DNA of 51,984 nt, taken from positions 1 to 51,984 of the forward strand of contig CAMCXB010000009.1 of assembly GCA_945883145.1 (NCBI GenBank), in the 5' to 3' direction. Position numbers and translations under genes: made by a program. Shown here in pieces: positions 1 through 8,187 of this stretch. The notes below the pieces were generated by a model. The model saw only the letters and a list, made by a program, of their open reading frames with translations, was not told the DNA's origin and ran no database searches. Every line of letters starts with the position of its first letter. The stretch's first letter is position 1. The DNA is from Bordetella parapertussis. GTDB taxonomy: Bacteria; Pseudomonadota; Gammaproteobacteria; Burkholderiales; Burkholderiaceae_D.

Positions 1-39
1 CCTTACCAAGGGAGTGCTCTACCACTGAGCCACATGGGC
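1..39 (-). tRNA. tRNA-Thr (GGT), 3' part cut off by the window edge
   Basis: Read on the minus strand, the sequence starts GCCCATGTGGCTCAGTGG and continues into the anticodon stem CTCCC with loop TTGGTAA, which gives anticodon GGT (Thr). Only the 5' half, through the anticodon arm, lies inside the window. It is the last of three tRNA genes in one transcript. In betaproteobacteria this cluster normally precedes tuf, which would lie beyond the left edge (inference). Confidence 0.9.
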
Positions 40-156
40 AAAAAACCTGCTGCACTTGCACTCTGCCAAACCACGAAACCGCTTAACTGCTTTTCTACAA
101 CGTCTACAACGTCCACTTCACTTCTCTGCCTGCCGCCTTCGCCCCCCCCCTCAAGC

Positions 157-230
157 TGGAGCGGGTGAAGGGAATCGAACCCTCGTCATAAGCTTGGAAG
201 GCTTCAGCTCTACCATTGAGCTACACCCGC
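157..230 (-). tRNA. tRNA-Gly (TCC)
   Basis: The minus strand reads GCGGGTGTAGCTCAATGG, then an anticodon loop CTTCCAA (anticodon TCC, Gly), a T-arm GGTTCGATTCC and acceptor CCCGCTCCA. The CCA end is encoded. The 7-bp acceptor stem pairs fully. It lies between tRNA-Tyr and tRNA-Thr in the same orientation. The 40-156 spacer toward tRNA-Thr contains a run of nine C and no other feature. Confidence 0.93.
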
Positions 231-278
231 GAGGGCGCGCAACCTCGACCACTACTCAATCTGTTACCAAACACTACC

Positions 279-364
279 TGGTGGAGAGGGCTGGATTCGA
301 ACCAGCGTACTCGCAAGAGGGCAGATTTACAGTCTGCTGCCATTAACCACTCGGCCACCTCTCC
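279..364 (-). tRNA. tRNA-Tyr (GTA)
   Basis: The minus strand reads GGAGAGGTGGCCGAGTGG and has the anticodon loop CTGTAAA (anticodon GTA, Tyr). It has the long variable arm expected of a class II tRNA (86 nt in all), a T-arm GGTTCGAATCC and an encoded CCA end. It is the first gene of the tRNA cluster, directly behind the promoter at 379-407. Confidence 0.95.
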
Positions 365-378
365 GCAGGGAACCGCTA

Positions 379-407
379 ACTATAGTGGGATGGATTATTT
401 TTGTCAA
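379..407 (-). promoter_or_regulatory. Strong sigma-70 promoter of the tRNA cluster
   Basis: On the minus strand there is a perfect -35 TTGACA (402-407), a 17-nt spacer and a near-consensus -10 TATAGT (379-384). Transcription would start about 10 nt upstream of tRNA-Tyr. The stretch after the -10 is GC-rich (GCGGTTCCCTGC), as in stringently controlled stable-RNA promoters. Function is inferred from sequence only. Confidence 0.75.
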
Positions 408-507
408 TCGAAATAATGCTCTTGACCCCAAGCGCAGCAAGGGCAAATACGGCTAAAAATAAGGGTAAAGCGGGGATTTTTACAAAGCCGAACGGTTGCA
501 AAAAGTC

Positions 508-711
508 TTAGAAAATATTTAATAATTTAGCAATTAAAAATGCGATCGCAGACCAAATTACGGCAGAGGCGAAGGGTAAACAAAAGACAATACCGCGTAA
601 TCGAAAACGCACGTCCCACGGCAAACGACCCACCCATAATTTCTCAAGTATCGGTAAAAGTGGATAAAAGACAGCTAATGCGATGAAAATGGCGACAACC
701 CAACGTATCAT
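508..711 (-). CDS. DUF2905 family small membrane protein (copy 2)
   Basis: A 67-residue protein of unknown function. It has an N-terminal membrane helix (about residues 4-22), the family signature GRLPWDVRFRL in the middle, and a second hydrophobic helix at the C-terminus. This is the usual length and layout of DUF2905 proteins. It follows another DUF2905 gene by 8 nt, so the two are a tandem duplicate co-transcribed with the methyltransferase gene upstream. The signature differs from its neighbour by W for G (GRLPGDVRFRL in the other copy). No biochemical role can be stated. Confidence 0.85.
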   Translation of the reverse strand: MIRWVVAIFIALAVFYPLLPILEKLWVGRLPWDVRFRLRGIVFCLPFASAVIWSAIAFLIAKLLNIF

Positions 712-719
712 GATTTAAC

Positions 720-914
720 TCAGATAAAGCGACCAATTAAAAATACCACCACTGAGATCAGAACGGTGGAAGCAAACGGCAGAAAAATTTCTCTACCAAA
801 GAGTCGAAAACGCACATCTCCTGGCAAACGTCCTATGCCCAACTTTTCTAACCAAGGCAATGCGGATGAAAAAACCATCAACACAAGAAAAATAATAATC
901 AACCAGCGAAACAT
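720..914 (-). CDS. DUF2905 family small membrane protein (copy 1)
   Basis: A 64-residue protein with an N-terminal hydrophobic helix (about 4-20), the motif GRLPGDVRFRL near residues 28-38 and a C-terminal membrane helix. It is a tandem paralog of the gene immediately downstream. The shared features are the two helices, the GRLP-DVRFRL core and an LPFAS-V segment. It starts 44 nt after the methyltransferase stop codon, so the three genes probably form one operon. The family is conserved in bacteria but uncharacterised. Confidence 0.87.
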   Translation of the reverse strand: MFRWLIIIFLVLMVFSSALPWLEKLGIGRLPGDVRFRLFGREIFLPFASTVLISVVVFLIGRFI

Positions 915-958
915 ACATTTGTCTTTTTAAAATGAAAACAAAATACTTAGCTCTTAAC

Positions 959-2098
959 TCATAAACGGTAACTTTTATCTTGCTCAACGACGGCTTCGGT
1001 CACATCCAGACCTACGCCAATAATCAATACCTTGAATAATTCACCCATCTCAGCAGGTGAAGTTAACTGCTGAACCGCATTTGCAGTCGGCAACCATTCT
1101 TTTGTATCTTCGGGCGAAAGGGTTTGCATTAATTCAGGCAAGCCAGCGGCAATCAAAAAAGCAGCCTGATTCAGATAAGCCAGCACCTGAGCACCAGCTT
1201 CAACTGCTGCCAGCGCCATTGCTGTGAAATCCACATGCGCTGTGATGTCTTGTAAACCCAGCATAAAAAAAGGATCACTATGTGCATGATGACGATAGTG
1301 ACACATCAGGGTGCCGCTAGCACGGTTTGCAAGATAGTACTCGCGCGCAGGAAAGCCATAATCCAGCAAAACTGCAGAGCCACGACCACCCGCGATCAAC
1401 ATCTCTGACAATGAACGTATAAAACCTTGTTGAGTTGGGTGCACCTCAGTCAAATAGCCATCCGGAAGTGCATCAGCATCCGGAATCTGATGCGCAATGT
1501 CTTGCTCAACTTCACGATCAATGAAGCAAAAAGATGATCTTTGCCATCCCACGCATCGCTCTAGCCAGCGTCCCTGTTTTTTAATCAGTAAAGACACTGG
1601 CATCGCATCCAGCACTTCATTACACAGAACCGTGCCACGAAAAACTTTAGGAGGCACATTCAGCCAACTCACGCAGCTAAAATCTTTCAACAAACTTTGC
1701 TGCCTAGCACGCAACTGCGTAGACAACTCCACAATCACATATTCTGCAACCGGCCTACCCGCCGCCTCACAAGCAAGCATCACATCTAGCGCCAGTTTGC
1801 CGCTGCCCGCACCGAACTCGAGTATGCGCAGTGGCTCAGCATCAGCCATCTGCATCACAAACTGCGCTAAAGTACGGCCAAATATGGGCGTAATCTCAGG
1901 CGCAGTTGTAAAATCCCCCTCTTTGCCAAACTTGGTTGAACCACCCGCGTAATAACCCAAGCCCTCGGCGTATAAGGCAAGCTGCATAAAACGCGCAAAC
2001 GAGATCCATCCATCACAGGATTGGATCTCTTGATGAATGAGGGAAGTTAAAGCGCGGGACGCAATGAGTGCGTCTTCTGTAGGCTCAGGCAATTGCAT
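959..2098 (-). CDS. MidA/NDUFAF7-like class I SAM-dependent methyltransferase
   Basis: The protein belongs to the SAM-dependent methyltransferase family PF02636. The mitochondrial homologue NDUFAF7 methylates an arginine in a complex I subunit; the bacterial substrate is not known. An N-terminal segment reads AEGLGYYAGGSTKFGKEGDF, followed by the SAM-binding glycine loop EFGAGSGKLALD. The chosen start is the ATG at 2098 (379 residues), because homologues begin shortly before a PEP/DALIASRAL-type segment. A longer reading frame to 2137 adds 13 residues unlike the family and would leave almost no room for the divergent gene at 2146. It is divergent from the folate-linked SDR, an arrangement common in Burkholderiales. 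Confidence 0.88.
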   Translation of the reverse strand: MQLPEPTEDALIASRALTSLIHQEIQSCDGWISFARFMQLALYAEGLGYYAGGSTKFGKEGDFTTAPEITPIFGRTLAQFVMQMADAEPLRILEFGAGSGKLALDVMLACEAAGRPVAEYVIVELSTQLRARQQSLLKDFSCVSWLNVPPKVFRGTVLCNEVLDAMPVSLLIKKQGRWLERCVGWQRSSFCFIDREVEQDIAHQIPDADALPDGYLTEVHPTQQGFIRSLSEMLIAGGRGSAVLLDYGFPAREYYLANRASGTLMCHYRHHAHSDPFFMLGLQDITAHVDFTAMALAAVEAGAQVLAYLNQAAFLIAAGLPELMQTLSPEDTKEWLPTANAVQQLTSPAEMGELFKVLIIGVGLDVTEAVVEQDKSYRL

Positions 2099-2145
2099 AA
2101 GCAGTATTGTATTGAAGACCAGATCAACAGCGAGCAAATTCTTTC

Positions 2146-2913
2146 ATGACCCAGCCATTACCTAAAACCGCATTAATTACCGGCGCCGCTAAGCGCTTAG
2201 GTAAACATATTGCATTAGAGATGGCACGCCAAGGCTGGAACATCGTTGTCCATTATGGTCAATCTGCCAGTGAAGCTGAAGAAACTGCCAATGAGATTCG
2301 CAAACTAGGCGCAACAGCAATCACGCTGCAATGTGATCTTGCTGATGAAACTGCAGTTCGAAAACTATTACCGCTAGCCATAGCGAAAATCGGTTCAGTC
2401 TCATGTGTAGTAAATAGTGCTTCACTGTTTGAATATGATGATGCAACTAGCTTTGCACAAGCAAAGCTCGATGTACACATGCATGCCAATCTGGCTGCGC
2501 CGATTTTGTTAGCACAAGCCTTACATGCAAGCACACCCGAAGGTGCATGCTCAGTTGTGATTAATTTACTCGATCAAAAATTATTTAATTTAAATCCTGA
2601 TTTTTTATCTTATACGCTGTCAAAAGCAGGACTGCACACTGCCACTAGCGTGTTAGCACAAGCGCTCGCACCGAAAGTACGTGTAGTTGGACTTGCGCCT
2701 GGTTTAACCATGGTATCAGGCGATCAAACCGAACAAGGTTTTGCAAAAGCACATACTCAAACACCATTAGGTAAAAGTAGTAATCCTGATGATATTGCAC
2801 AAGCAGTATGCTATCTCGCACAAGCACAAGCTATAACCGGCACCACTTTGCTAGTCGATGGTGGTCAACATTTAATTCCTATGCAGCGCGATGTGATGTT
2901 TGTCGCCAAATAA
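2146..2913 (+). CDS. SDR-family oxidoreductase, FolM/pteridine-reductase-like
   Basis: A 255-residue short-chain dehydrogenase. Its N-terminal nucleotide-binding motif is TGAAKRLG (residues 12-19), which matches the TGxxxRxG form typical of pteridine reductases (PTR1, FolM) instead of the usual TGxxxGxG. The catalytic Tyr156 and Lys160 lie in YTLSK. A C-terminal VDGGQHL segment is typical of SDRs. The gene is directly upstream of folB (34 nt from its stop to the folB start), which supports a role in reducing dihydropterins such as dihydromonapterin or dihydrofolate with NADPH. The substrate is inferred from motif and neighbour. Confidence 0.85.
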   Translation: MTQPLPKTALITGAAKRLGKHIALEMARQGWNIVVHYGQSASEAEETANEIRKLGATAITLQCDLADETAVRKLLPLAIAKIGSVSCVVNSASLFEYDDATSFAQAKLDVHMHANLAAPILLAQALHASTPEGACSVVINLLDQKLFNLNPDFLSYTLSKAGLHTATSVLAQALAPKVRVVGLAPGLTMVSGDQTEQGFAKAHTQTPLGKSSNPDDIAQAVCYLAQAQAITGTTLLVDGGQHLIPMQRDVMFVAK

Positions 2914-2947
2914 AAGTACAACTCACTCTTTGAATCCGAAAGTTTTT

Positions 2948-3343
2948 ATGTCTTCAACGTTGACTCACACCACTCTTTCAACATGTCGCCGACTTTTTCT
3001 TCGTAACTATGAAGTCATGATTAATATTGGCGTGCATGAGTTCGAAAAAAAAGGAGAACAGCGCGTCGTATTCAATGTGGATCTTTTCATTCCCTTAGCT
3101 GCTTCCACACCCAAAGAAGATAACCTAGATGAAGTAGTGGATTACGATTTCATACGCAAGACTATTACGCAGCATGTAGCACACGGTCATATTCACTTAC
3201 AAGAAACACTCGTAGATAATATTGCTCGCACATTACTCGCCCACCCAAAAGTACGTGCAGTCAGTATCTCAAGTGAAAAACCCGATGTGTATCCTGATTG
3301 CGATGCAGTTGGTGTAGAAGTTTTTCACATCAAGGAGAGTTGA
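2948..3343 (+). CDS. folB: Dihydroneopterin aldolase FolB
   Basis: FolB converts 7,8-dihydroneopterin to 6-hydroxymethyl-dihydropterin in folate synthesis, in the cytoplasm. The 131-residue protein has the family N-terminus (LRNYEVMINIGVHEFEKKGEQ), the YDFIRKTI segment and the C-terminal SSEKPDVYPDCDAVGVEV stretch. The reading frame extends to a TTG at 2900 overlapping the previous gene, but those 16 extra residues do not resemble FolB, so the ATG at 2948 is chosen. The ttcA start codon follows immediately after the stop codon, which indicates translational coupling. Confidence 0.93.
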   Translation: MSSTLTHTTLSTCRRLFLRNYEVMINIGVHEFEKKGEQRVVFNVDLFIPLAASTPKEDNLDEVVDYDFIRKTITQHVAHGHIHLQETLVDNIARTLLAHPKVRAVSISSEKPDVYPDCDAVGVEVFHIKES

Positions 3344-4288
3344 ATGCATCAACTACTCACGCCTCAAGTAGAAATCAAGAGTGACATCTCTGCCAAACAA
3401 GCAGAAAAAATCGCCTATGAAAATAATAAGCTAAATAAAAGATTATGCCGCTTAGTAGGTCAAGCTATCGGCGACTTCAATATGATTGAAGAAGGCGACA
3501 AAGTCATGGTCTGCCTATCAGGTGGCAAAGATAGTTACGCCATGCTCGATATTTTGATGACTTTACGTGAACGCGCGCCGATTTCATTCGACATCATCGC
3601 TGTGAATTTAGACCAAAAACAACCGAATTTTCCTGCGTATGTATTGCCTGATTATTTAAGCAAACTAGGCATACCGTTTCACATCGAAAATCAAGACACC
3701 TACAGCATCGTTAAACGCGTCATACCTGAAGGTAAAACAACTTGCTCACTTTGCTCACGTTTAAGAAGAGGTATTTTGTATCGTGTTGCAGATGAATTAG
3801 GCGCTACAAAAATCGCACTCGGCCATCATCGCGACGACATCATGGAAACTTTTTTCCTGAATATGTTTTTCGGTAGCAAACTCAAAGGTATGCCTGCAAA
3901 ACTACAATCCGATGACGGCAAACACATTGTGATTCGACCGCTAGCTTATGTGAGCGAAGAAGATACCGAGCGTTATGCAGCAGTCAAACAATTTCCCATC
4001 ATTCCATGTGATCTATGCGGCAGCCAAGAAAATCTGCAACGCAAACAAATTAAAGCCATGCTGCGCGAATGGGAGAAAAAATTCCCTGGACGTGTAGATA
4101 ATATTTTTTCATCACTTTCAACCGTCGTACCTAGCCACTTAATGGATCGCAGTCAGTTCAATTTTGCAGACTTAGCCGTGACTGGCTCACCGATGCCTGA
4201 TGGCGATATTGCTTTTGATGATGAGCCCTGTGTAAGCAACATCAACGAAACCTCGGTAATCAAATTACATAGTCATAGCGATAAGTAA
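3344..4288 (+). CDS. ttcA: tRNA 2-thiocytidine synthetase TtcA
   Basis: TtcA thiolates cytidine 32 of certain tRNAs using ATP and an iron-sulfur cluster. The 314-residue protein has the PP-loop SGGKDS (59-64) and the cluster cysteines in CSLC (Cys134 and Cys137). A further CDLC pair lies nearer the C-terminus (positions 4006-4017). Length is normal for the family. The start abuts the folB stop. The C-terminal 30 residues are acidic and not conserved in appearance. This gene follows folB in other Burkholderiales too (remembered synteny). Confidence 0.95.
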   Translation: MHQLLTPQVEIKSDISAKQAEKIAYENNKLNKRLCRLVGQAIGDFNMIEEGDKVMVCLSGGKDSYAMLDILMTLRERAPISFDIIAVNLDQKQPNFPAYVLPDYLSKLGIPFHIENQDTYSIVKRVIPEGKTTCSLCSRLRRGILYRVADELGATKIALGHHRDDIMETFFLNMFFGSKLKGMPAKLQSDDGKHIVIRPLAYVSEEDTERYAAVKQFPIIPCDLCGSQENLQRKQIKAMLREWEKKFPGRVDNIFSSLSTVVPSHLMDRSQFNFADLAVTGSPMPDGDIAFDDEPCVSNINETSVIKLHSHSDK

Positions 4289-4384
4289 ATTAAATAGATG
4301 AGAAATCATGTAACAAACGAGCGCTCAAGCAATTGCCACTTCAAAGCAGCGTGCTAAAATTTTGAACCAAATGAATAACTGCCT

Positions 4385-5743
4385 ATGAACGTTGTCATCC
4401 TCGCTGCCGGCATGGGAAAGCGTATGCAATCTGACCTACCCAAGGTCTTGCATGCTTTAGCCGGCAAACCCTTACTCTTGCATGTGATTGACACAGCAAG
4501 AAGTCTGTCGCCACAACGATGCTGTATTGTGTATGGCCATGGCGGCGATCTCGTACCTCAGCAACTAGCGGCAGATGATTTGCATTTCGCGCTACAAGAA
4601 CCGCAACTGGGAACTGGACACGCTGTTACGCAAGCGCTACCCGTTCTAGATGACACCCAACCCACATTGGTGCTTTATGGCGATGTACCACTCACCACTT
4701 CAGCTAGTTTACAAAAATTAGTCGCCGCTGCAGGTAAAGATAAACTCGCTGTACTCACTGTTGATCTTGATGACCCTACTGGCTATGGTCGTATCGTGCG
4801 CGAGCAAAATAATATTGTGCGCATCGTTGAACAAAAAGATGCTAACGAAACCGAGCTTCAGATTCATGAAGTAAACACCGGAATACTGATCGCACCCACC
4901 ACGCATCTAAAACGCTGGCTAGCCAATCTATCCAACAACAACGCACAAGGTGAGTACTATCTCACCGACATCATTGCGAGTGCGGTTGCAGATGGCGTAA
5001 CCGTCACTTCATCTCAACCTGCTCATGCATGGGAGACGCTAGGCGTGAACAGTAAAGTACAGTTAGCCGATTTAGAGCGCATACATCAACATAACATTGC
5101 CCATGCCTTATTAGAACAGGGCGTCACACTGATGGATCCTGCACGCATTGATGTGCGTGGCGAATTACATTGCGGTCGTGATGTCGTCATCGACGTAGGT
5201 TGTGTATTTGAAGGCAAAGTTGAACTAGCAGATGGCGTGACCATCAGTGCAAACTGCGTCATAAAAAACGCACGTATAGCAAAGGGCGCACTGATTAAAG
5301 CTTTTTGCCATATCGAAGACAGCGTCATTGGTGAAGCAGCAGAAATTGGTCCTTATGCACGACTACGTCCTGGCACCACACTGGCTGATCACGTTCATAT
5401 CGGTAATTTTGTAGAAGTAAAAAATAGTCAGTTTGGTAGTAAGAGCAAAGCTAACCATCTTGCGTATGTAGGTGATGCCACTGTTGGTGAGCGCGTTAAC
5501 ATCGGCGCGGGAACGATTACTTGCAACTATGATGGCGCCAACAAACATCGCACTATTATTGAAGATGACGCCTTCATAGGCAGTGATAGTCAGCTCGTTG
5601 CACCTGTCACCGTCGGCAAAGGTGCCACACTAGGTGCTGGCACCACCTTAACTAAAGATGCTCCAGCAAATAGCTTGACCGTATCACGCAGCAAACAAAT
5701 CAGCATCGCAGACTGGCAGCGTCCAGTTAAACAGAAAAAATAG
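4385..5743 (+). CDS. glmU: Bifunctional GlmU: GlcN-1-P acetyltransferase / GlcNAc-1-P uridyltransferase
   Basis: GlmU makes UDP-GlcNAc for peptidoglycan and lipopolysaccharide. The 452-residue protein starts with the nucleotidyltransferase signature LAAGMGKRMQSDLPKVLH (residues 6-23), followed by GTGHAV and YGDVPL. From about residue 250 it changes to the left-handed beta-helix of hexapeptide repeats that carries acetyltransferase activity, including RLRPGT and HIGNFVEVKN. Only eight bases separate it from glmS, so the two steps of the amino-sugar pathway are co-transcribed. The 96-bp gap after ttcA may hold a promoter, but none is obvious. Confidence 0.96.
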   Translation: MNVVILAAGMGKRMQSDLPKVLHALAGKPLLLHVIDTARSLSPQRCCIVYGHGGDLVPQQLAADDLHFALQEPQLGTGHAVTQALPVLDDTQPTLVLYGDVPLTTSASLQKLVAAAGKDKLAVLTVDLDDPTGYGRIVREQNNIVRIVEQKDANETELQIHEVNTGILIAPTTHLKRWLANLSNNNAQGEYYLTDIIASAVADGVTVTSSQPAHAWETLGVNSKVQLADLERIHQHNIAHALLEQGVTLMDPARIDVRGELHCGRDVVIDVGCVFEGKVELADGVTISANCVIKNARIAKGALIKAFCHIEDSVIGEAAEIGPYARLRPGTTLADHVHIGNFVEVKNSQFGSKSKANHLAYVGDATVGERVNIGAGTITCNYDGANKHRTIIEDDAFIGSDSQLVAPVTVGKGATLGAGTTLTKDAPANSLTVSRSKQISIADWQRPVKQKK

Positions 5744-5751
5744 GATTCCTC

Positions 5752-7578
5752 ATGTGCGGCATCGTCGGCGCTGTAGCGCATCGTAATATTGTTCCCGTCC
5801 TGCTTGAAGGATTGAAACGCCTTGAATATCGTGGCTATGATTCATGCGGCGTAGCAGTGCATCATGAAGGATTAAAACGCTCACGCAGTGTGGCACGCGT
5901 AGCGGAATTAGAAACGCAAGTCGCTGAAACACATTTCACAGGTCATACTGGCATTGCTCACACACGTTGGGCCACACATGGCGCACCCGCGACTAACAAT
6001 GCCCACCCCCATTTCTCTAGCAAAGATGGTGAACAACGTATCGCCTTAGTCCACAACGGCATCATAGAAAACTATGAAGAGATACGTGCTGAACTCATGC
6101 AGCTAGGCTATGTGTTTGAATCACAGACCGATACGGAAGCCGTTGCCCATCTCATCAATCATTTATATAACGGTGATTTATTAGCCACTGTTAAAACTGC
6201 GGTTAAACGACTGCATGGTGCATTTGCGATTGCTGTATTTTGCAAAGACGAACCTGAGCGCGTCGTGGGTGCGCGTCGTGGTTGCCCGCTTATTGTCGGA
6301 TTAGGACAAGGCGAAAACTTTCTCGCATCCGATGCCATGGCCTTAGCCGGCACTACCGATCAAATCATTTATTTAGAAGAAGGCGATATCGTTGATGTAG
6401 GCTTACAAGCTGTAGTCATCAGCGACCTTAACGACAAGCTGGTCACGCGACAAGCGCAAACCGTACAAGCTTATTCAGGTGCGATTGATCTTGGTCCTTA
6501 TCGTCATTACATGCAAAAAGAAATCTTCGAGCAACCACGCGCTATTAGCGACACGCTCGAAGGCGTACTCAGCTTCATCCCTGAATTATTTGGCAAAGAA
6601 GCAGGCAAAGTATTTAATCAAATCGATGCCATACAAATTCTTGCTTGCGGTACCAGCTACTACTCCGGCATGACTGCACGTTACTGGTTAGAGAGCATAG
6701 CCGGCATTCCAACTAATGTAGAAATCGCCAGTGAATATCGTTATCGCGAGCCAGCGATTAATCCCAATGCTTTAGTGATTGTGATTTCACAATCTGGTGA
6801 AACTGCTGACACTATGGCAGCACTTCAGTATGCAAAACAACTTGGTCACAAACATACACTTTCCATCTGCAATGTCGCTACTTCTGCGATGGTGCGCGAA
6901 ACTGAACTATCTTATCTAACGCGTGCTGGTGTAGAAATTGGCGTTGCATCTACCAAAGCCTTTACAACACAATTAGCAGCACTGTATTTATTAACACTCA
7001 CTTTAGCAAAACTACGTGGACGTTTAAATGCCGAGCAAGAAGCATCGCAACTCAAACAACTACGTCACTTGCCCGCTGCACTCACCAGTGTTCTAGCATT
7101 AGAACCACAAATCATTGCATGGGCTGATGCCTTTGCTCGCAAAGAAAATGCACTCTTCTTAGGAAGAGGCTTGCATTATCCAATTGCACTTGAAGGTGCA
7201 CTCAAGCTAAAAGAAATTTCTTATATTCATGCAGAAGCTTATCCAGCTGGTGAACTTAAGCATGGACCACTTGCACTCGTCACAGAAGAAATGCCTGTTG
7301 TGACTGTTGCACCTAATGACACAATGATAGAAAAACTAAAATCCAACATGCAAGAAGTGCGTGCGCGTGGTGGACAGTTATATGTGTTTGCAGATGCAGA
7401 TTCACACATCACTTCTAGTGAAGGCTTGCATGTGATTCGTTTGCCAGAACATTACGGACAACTCTCGCCTATCTTGCATACACTGCCACTGCAATTACTT
7501 GCCTATCACACAGCACTTGCGCGTGGCACTGATGTTGATAAACCTCGCAATCTTGCAAAGTCAGTTACTGTTGAATAA
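5752..7578 (+). CDS. glmS: Glutamine-fructose-6-phosphate aminotransferase GlmS
   Basis: GlmS forms glucosamine-6-phosphate from fructose-6-phosphate and glutamine. The 608-residue protein has the catalytic N-terminal Cys2 (MCGIVG) and the glutamine amidotransferase features THGAPA and HNGIIENYEE. It also has two SIS sugar-isomerase domains (ACGTSYYSG and SQSGETADT; then FLGRGLHYPIALEGALKLKE). The C-terminus DKPRNLAKSVTVE is fully canonical. The glmU-glmS pair is the usual arrangement. No glmS ribozyme is visible in the 8-nt gap, as expected outside Firmicutes. Confidence 0.97.
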   Translation: MCGIVGAVAHRNIVPVLLEGLKRLEYRGYDSCGVAVHHEGLKRSRSVARVAELETQVAETHFTGHTGIAHTRWATHGAPATNNAHPHFSSKDGEQRIALVHNGIIENYEEIRAELMQLGYVFESQTDTEAVAHLINHLYNGDLLATVKTAVKRLHGAFAIAVFCKDEPERVVGARRGCPLIVGLGQGENFLASDAMALAGTTDQIIYLEEGDIVDVGLQAVVISDLNDKLVTRQAQTVQAYSGAIDLGPYRHYMQKEIFEQPRAISDTLEGVLSFIPELFGKEAGKVFNQIDAIQILACGTSYYSGMTARYWLESIAGIPTNVEIASEYRYREPAINPNALVIVISQSGETADTMAALQYAKQLGHKHTLSICNVATSAMVRETELSYLTRAGVEIGVASTKAFTTQLAALYLLTLTLAKLRGRLNAEQEASQLKQLRHLPAALTSVLALEPQIIAWADAFARKENALFLGRGLHYPIALEGALKLKEISYIHAEAYPAGELKHGPLALVTEEMPVVTVAPNDTMIEKLKSNMQEVRARGGQLYVFADADSHITSSEGLHVIRLPEHYGQLSPILHTLPLQLLAYHTALARGTDVDKPRNLAKSVTVE

Positions 7579-7627
7579 ACCTTCAGTAATAAAATCTTCA
7601 TCATCCATTCAGCATTCACTTCAAAAC

Positions 7628-7693
7628 AAACGGCAAGCTCTGTCCACATCAAATTTTGCCGGCATACCTCTAGCAGGAATGCCTTTGCCGTTT
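7628..7693 (+). repeat. Inverted repeat with competing pairings downstream of glmS
   Basis: AAACGGCAA (7628-7636) can pair perfectly with TTGCCGTTT (7685-7693), closing a 66-nt structure that also contains an inner GGCAT/ATGCC pair (7661-7665 and 7679-7683). A second TTGCCG at 7656-7661 could pair with the same left arm instead, so two hairpins exclude each other. It may be a transcript end of glmU-glmS or a leader of the next gene. There is no U-run, so it is not a simple terminator. Confidence 0.4.
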
Positions 7694-7710
7694 CAGATTT
7701 CCTCACAAGA

Positions 7711-7726
7711 TAAAACCTAGGTTTTA
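7711..7726. promoter_or_regulatory. Perfect 16-bp palindrome upstream of a small gene
   Basis: TAAAACCTAGGTTTTA is a perfect palindrome located 66 nt before the start codon of the small gene at 7793. A dyad of this size in front of an isolated accessory gene could be an operator for a dimeric regulator. No regulator is encoded nearby, so this is only a candidate. Confidence 0.35.
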
Positions 7727-7792
7727 AGTCAGTGGTATGTTTTTTGCTCTCTGTCTACTTATTGAGAAGTCAGATTTAAGGAGCAAGCGCAT

Positions 7793-8122
7793 ATGTCACA
7801 TTACGGAATTGGAATGCAAACATCTTTACAGCCTAGTTATGCGCAAGAAGAGTCTCCACCTAGCTTTCAAAATAACATGCCTAGACTGAGCATCCTTCCT
7901 AACGCAACGGTTTCACAAACTGAGCGTTCAGTTAGAACACGTCTATTACAAATCGGTCAGCAAATAACAAATTGTAGAGAAATGGCCTGCTCTAATGAAG
8001 AAGGCAATACACAGAAAATTCACAGGAAGGGTATCAAGTTGACCTTAACAGCGGAATTACTTCAATCCATGATACAAGCGCGTGAACTCGCCAGTCAGAA
8101 CAAAAAGCATAGCAAAGAATAA
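7793..8122 (+). CDS. Unrecognised 109-residue protein
   Basis: I do not recognise this protein. The start is supported by a good ribosome binding site (AAGGAG, 11 nt upstream). The first 45 residues are rich in Ser, Pro, Gln and Asn and look disordered. The remainder, from about residue 45, is likely helical and ends in a basic tail (SQNKKHSKE). There are two cysteines in NCREMAC but no recognisable motif. It is convergent with another unrecognised gene at 8188-8790 and lies in an accessory patch between glmS and the GST gene. A secreted or effector-like role is possible but unsupported beyond composition. Confidence 0.6.
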   Translation: MSHYGIGMQTSLQPSYAQEESPPSFQNNMPRLSILPNATVSQTERSVRTRLLQIGQQITNCREMACSNEEGNTQKIHRKGIKLTLTAELLQSMIQARELASQNKKHSKE

Positions 8123-8137
8123 AAATAATGCACTGAA

Positions 8138-8172
8138 GGTCAGCCCATGATTGTCAATCACATAGGCTGACC
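8138..8172. terminator. Hairpin between two convergent accessory genes
   Basis: GGTCAGCC (8138-8145) pairs with GGCTGACC (8165-8172). Inside this, TGATTG and CAATCA form a second perfect stem. It is placed between two convergent stop codons, as expected for a bidirectional terminator. Neither side has a strong T-run, so intrinsic termination is uncertain. Confidence 0.45.
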
Positions 8173-8187
8173 AAGACCCAATAAAAA

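Noticed and set aside
142..150. Run of nine C between tRNA genes
   Set aside because: A homopolymer in a non-coding spacer; possible phase-variation tract but no gene depends on it, and it may be a sequencing error.
56..416. Two open frames crossing the tRNA-Gly and tRNA-Tyr genes
   Set aside because: They run antisense to clear tRNA genes, have no ribosome binding site, and their composition mirrors tRNA sequence.
1497..1952. 151-codon frame on the plus strand inside the methyltransferase gene
   Set aside because: It is antisense to a well-conserved MidA-like protein and resembles no protein; a shadow frame.
5744..5751. glmS ribozyme
   Set aside because: Only 8 bp separate glmU from glmS and no ribozyme core is possible there.
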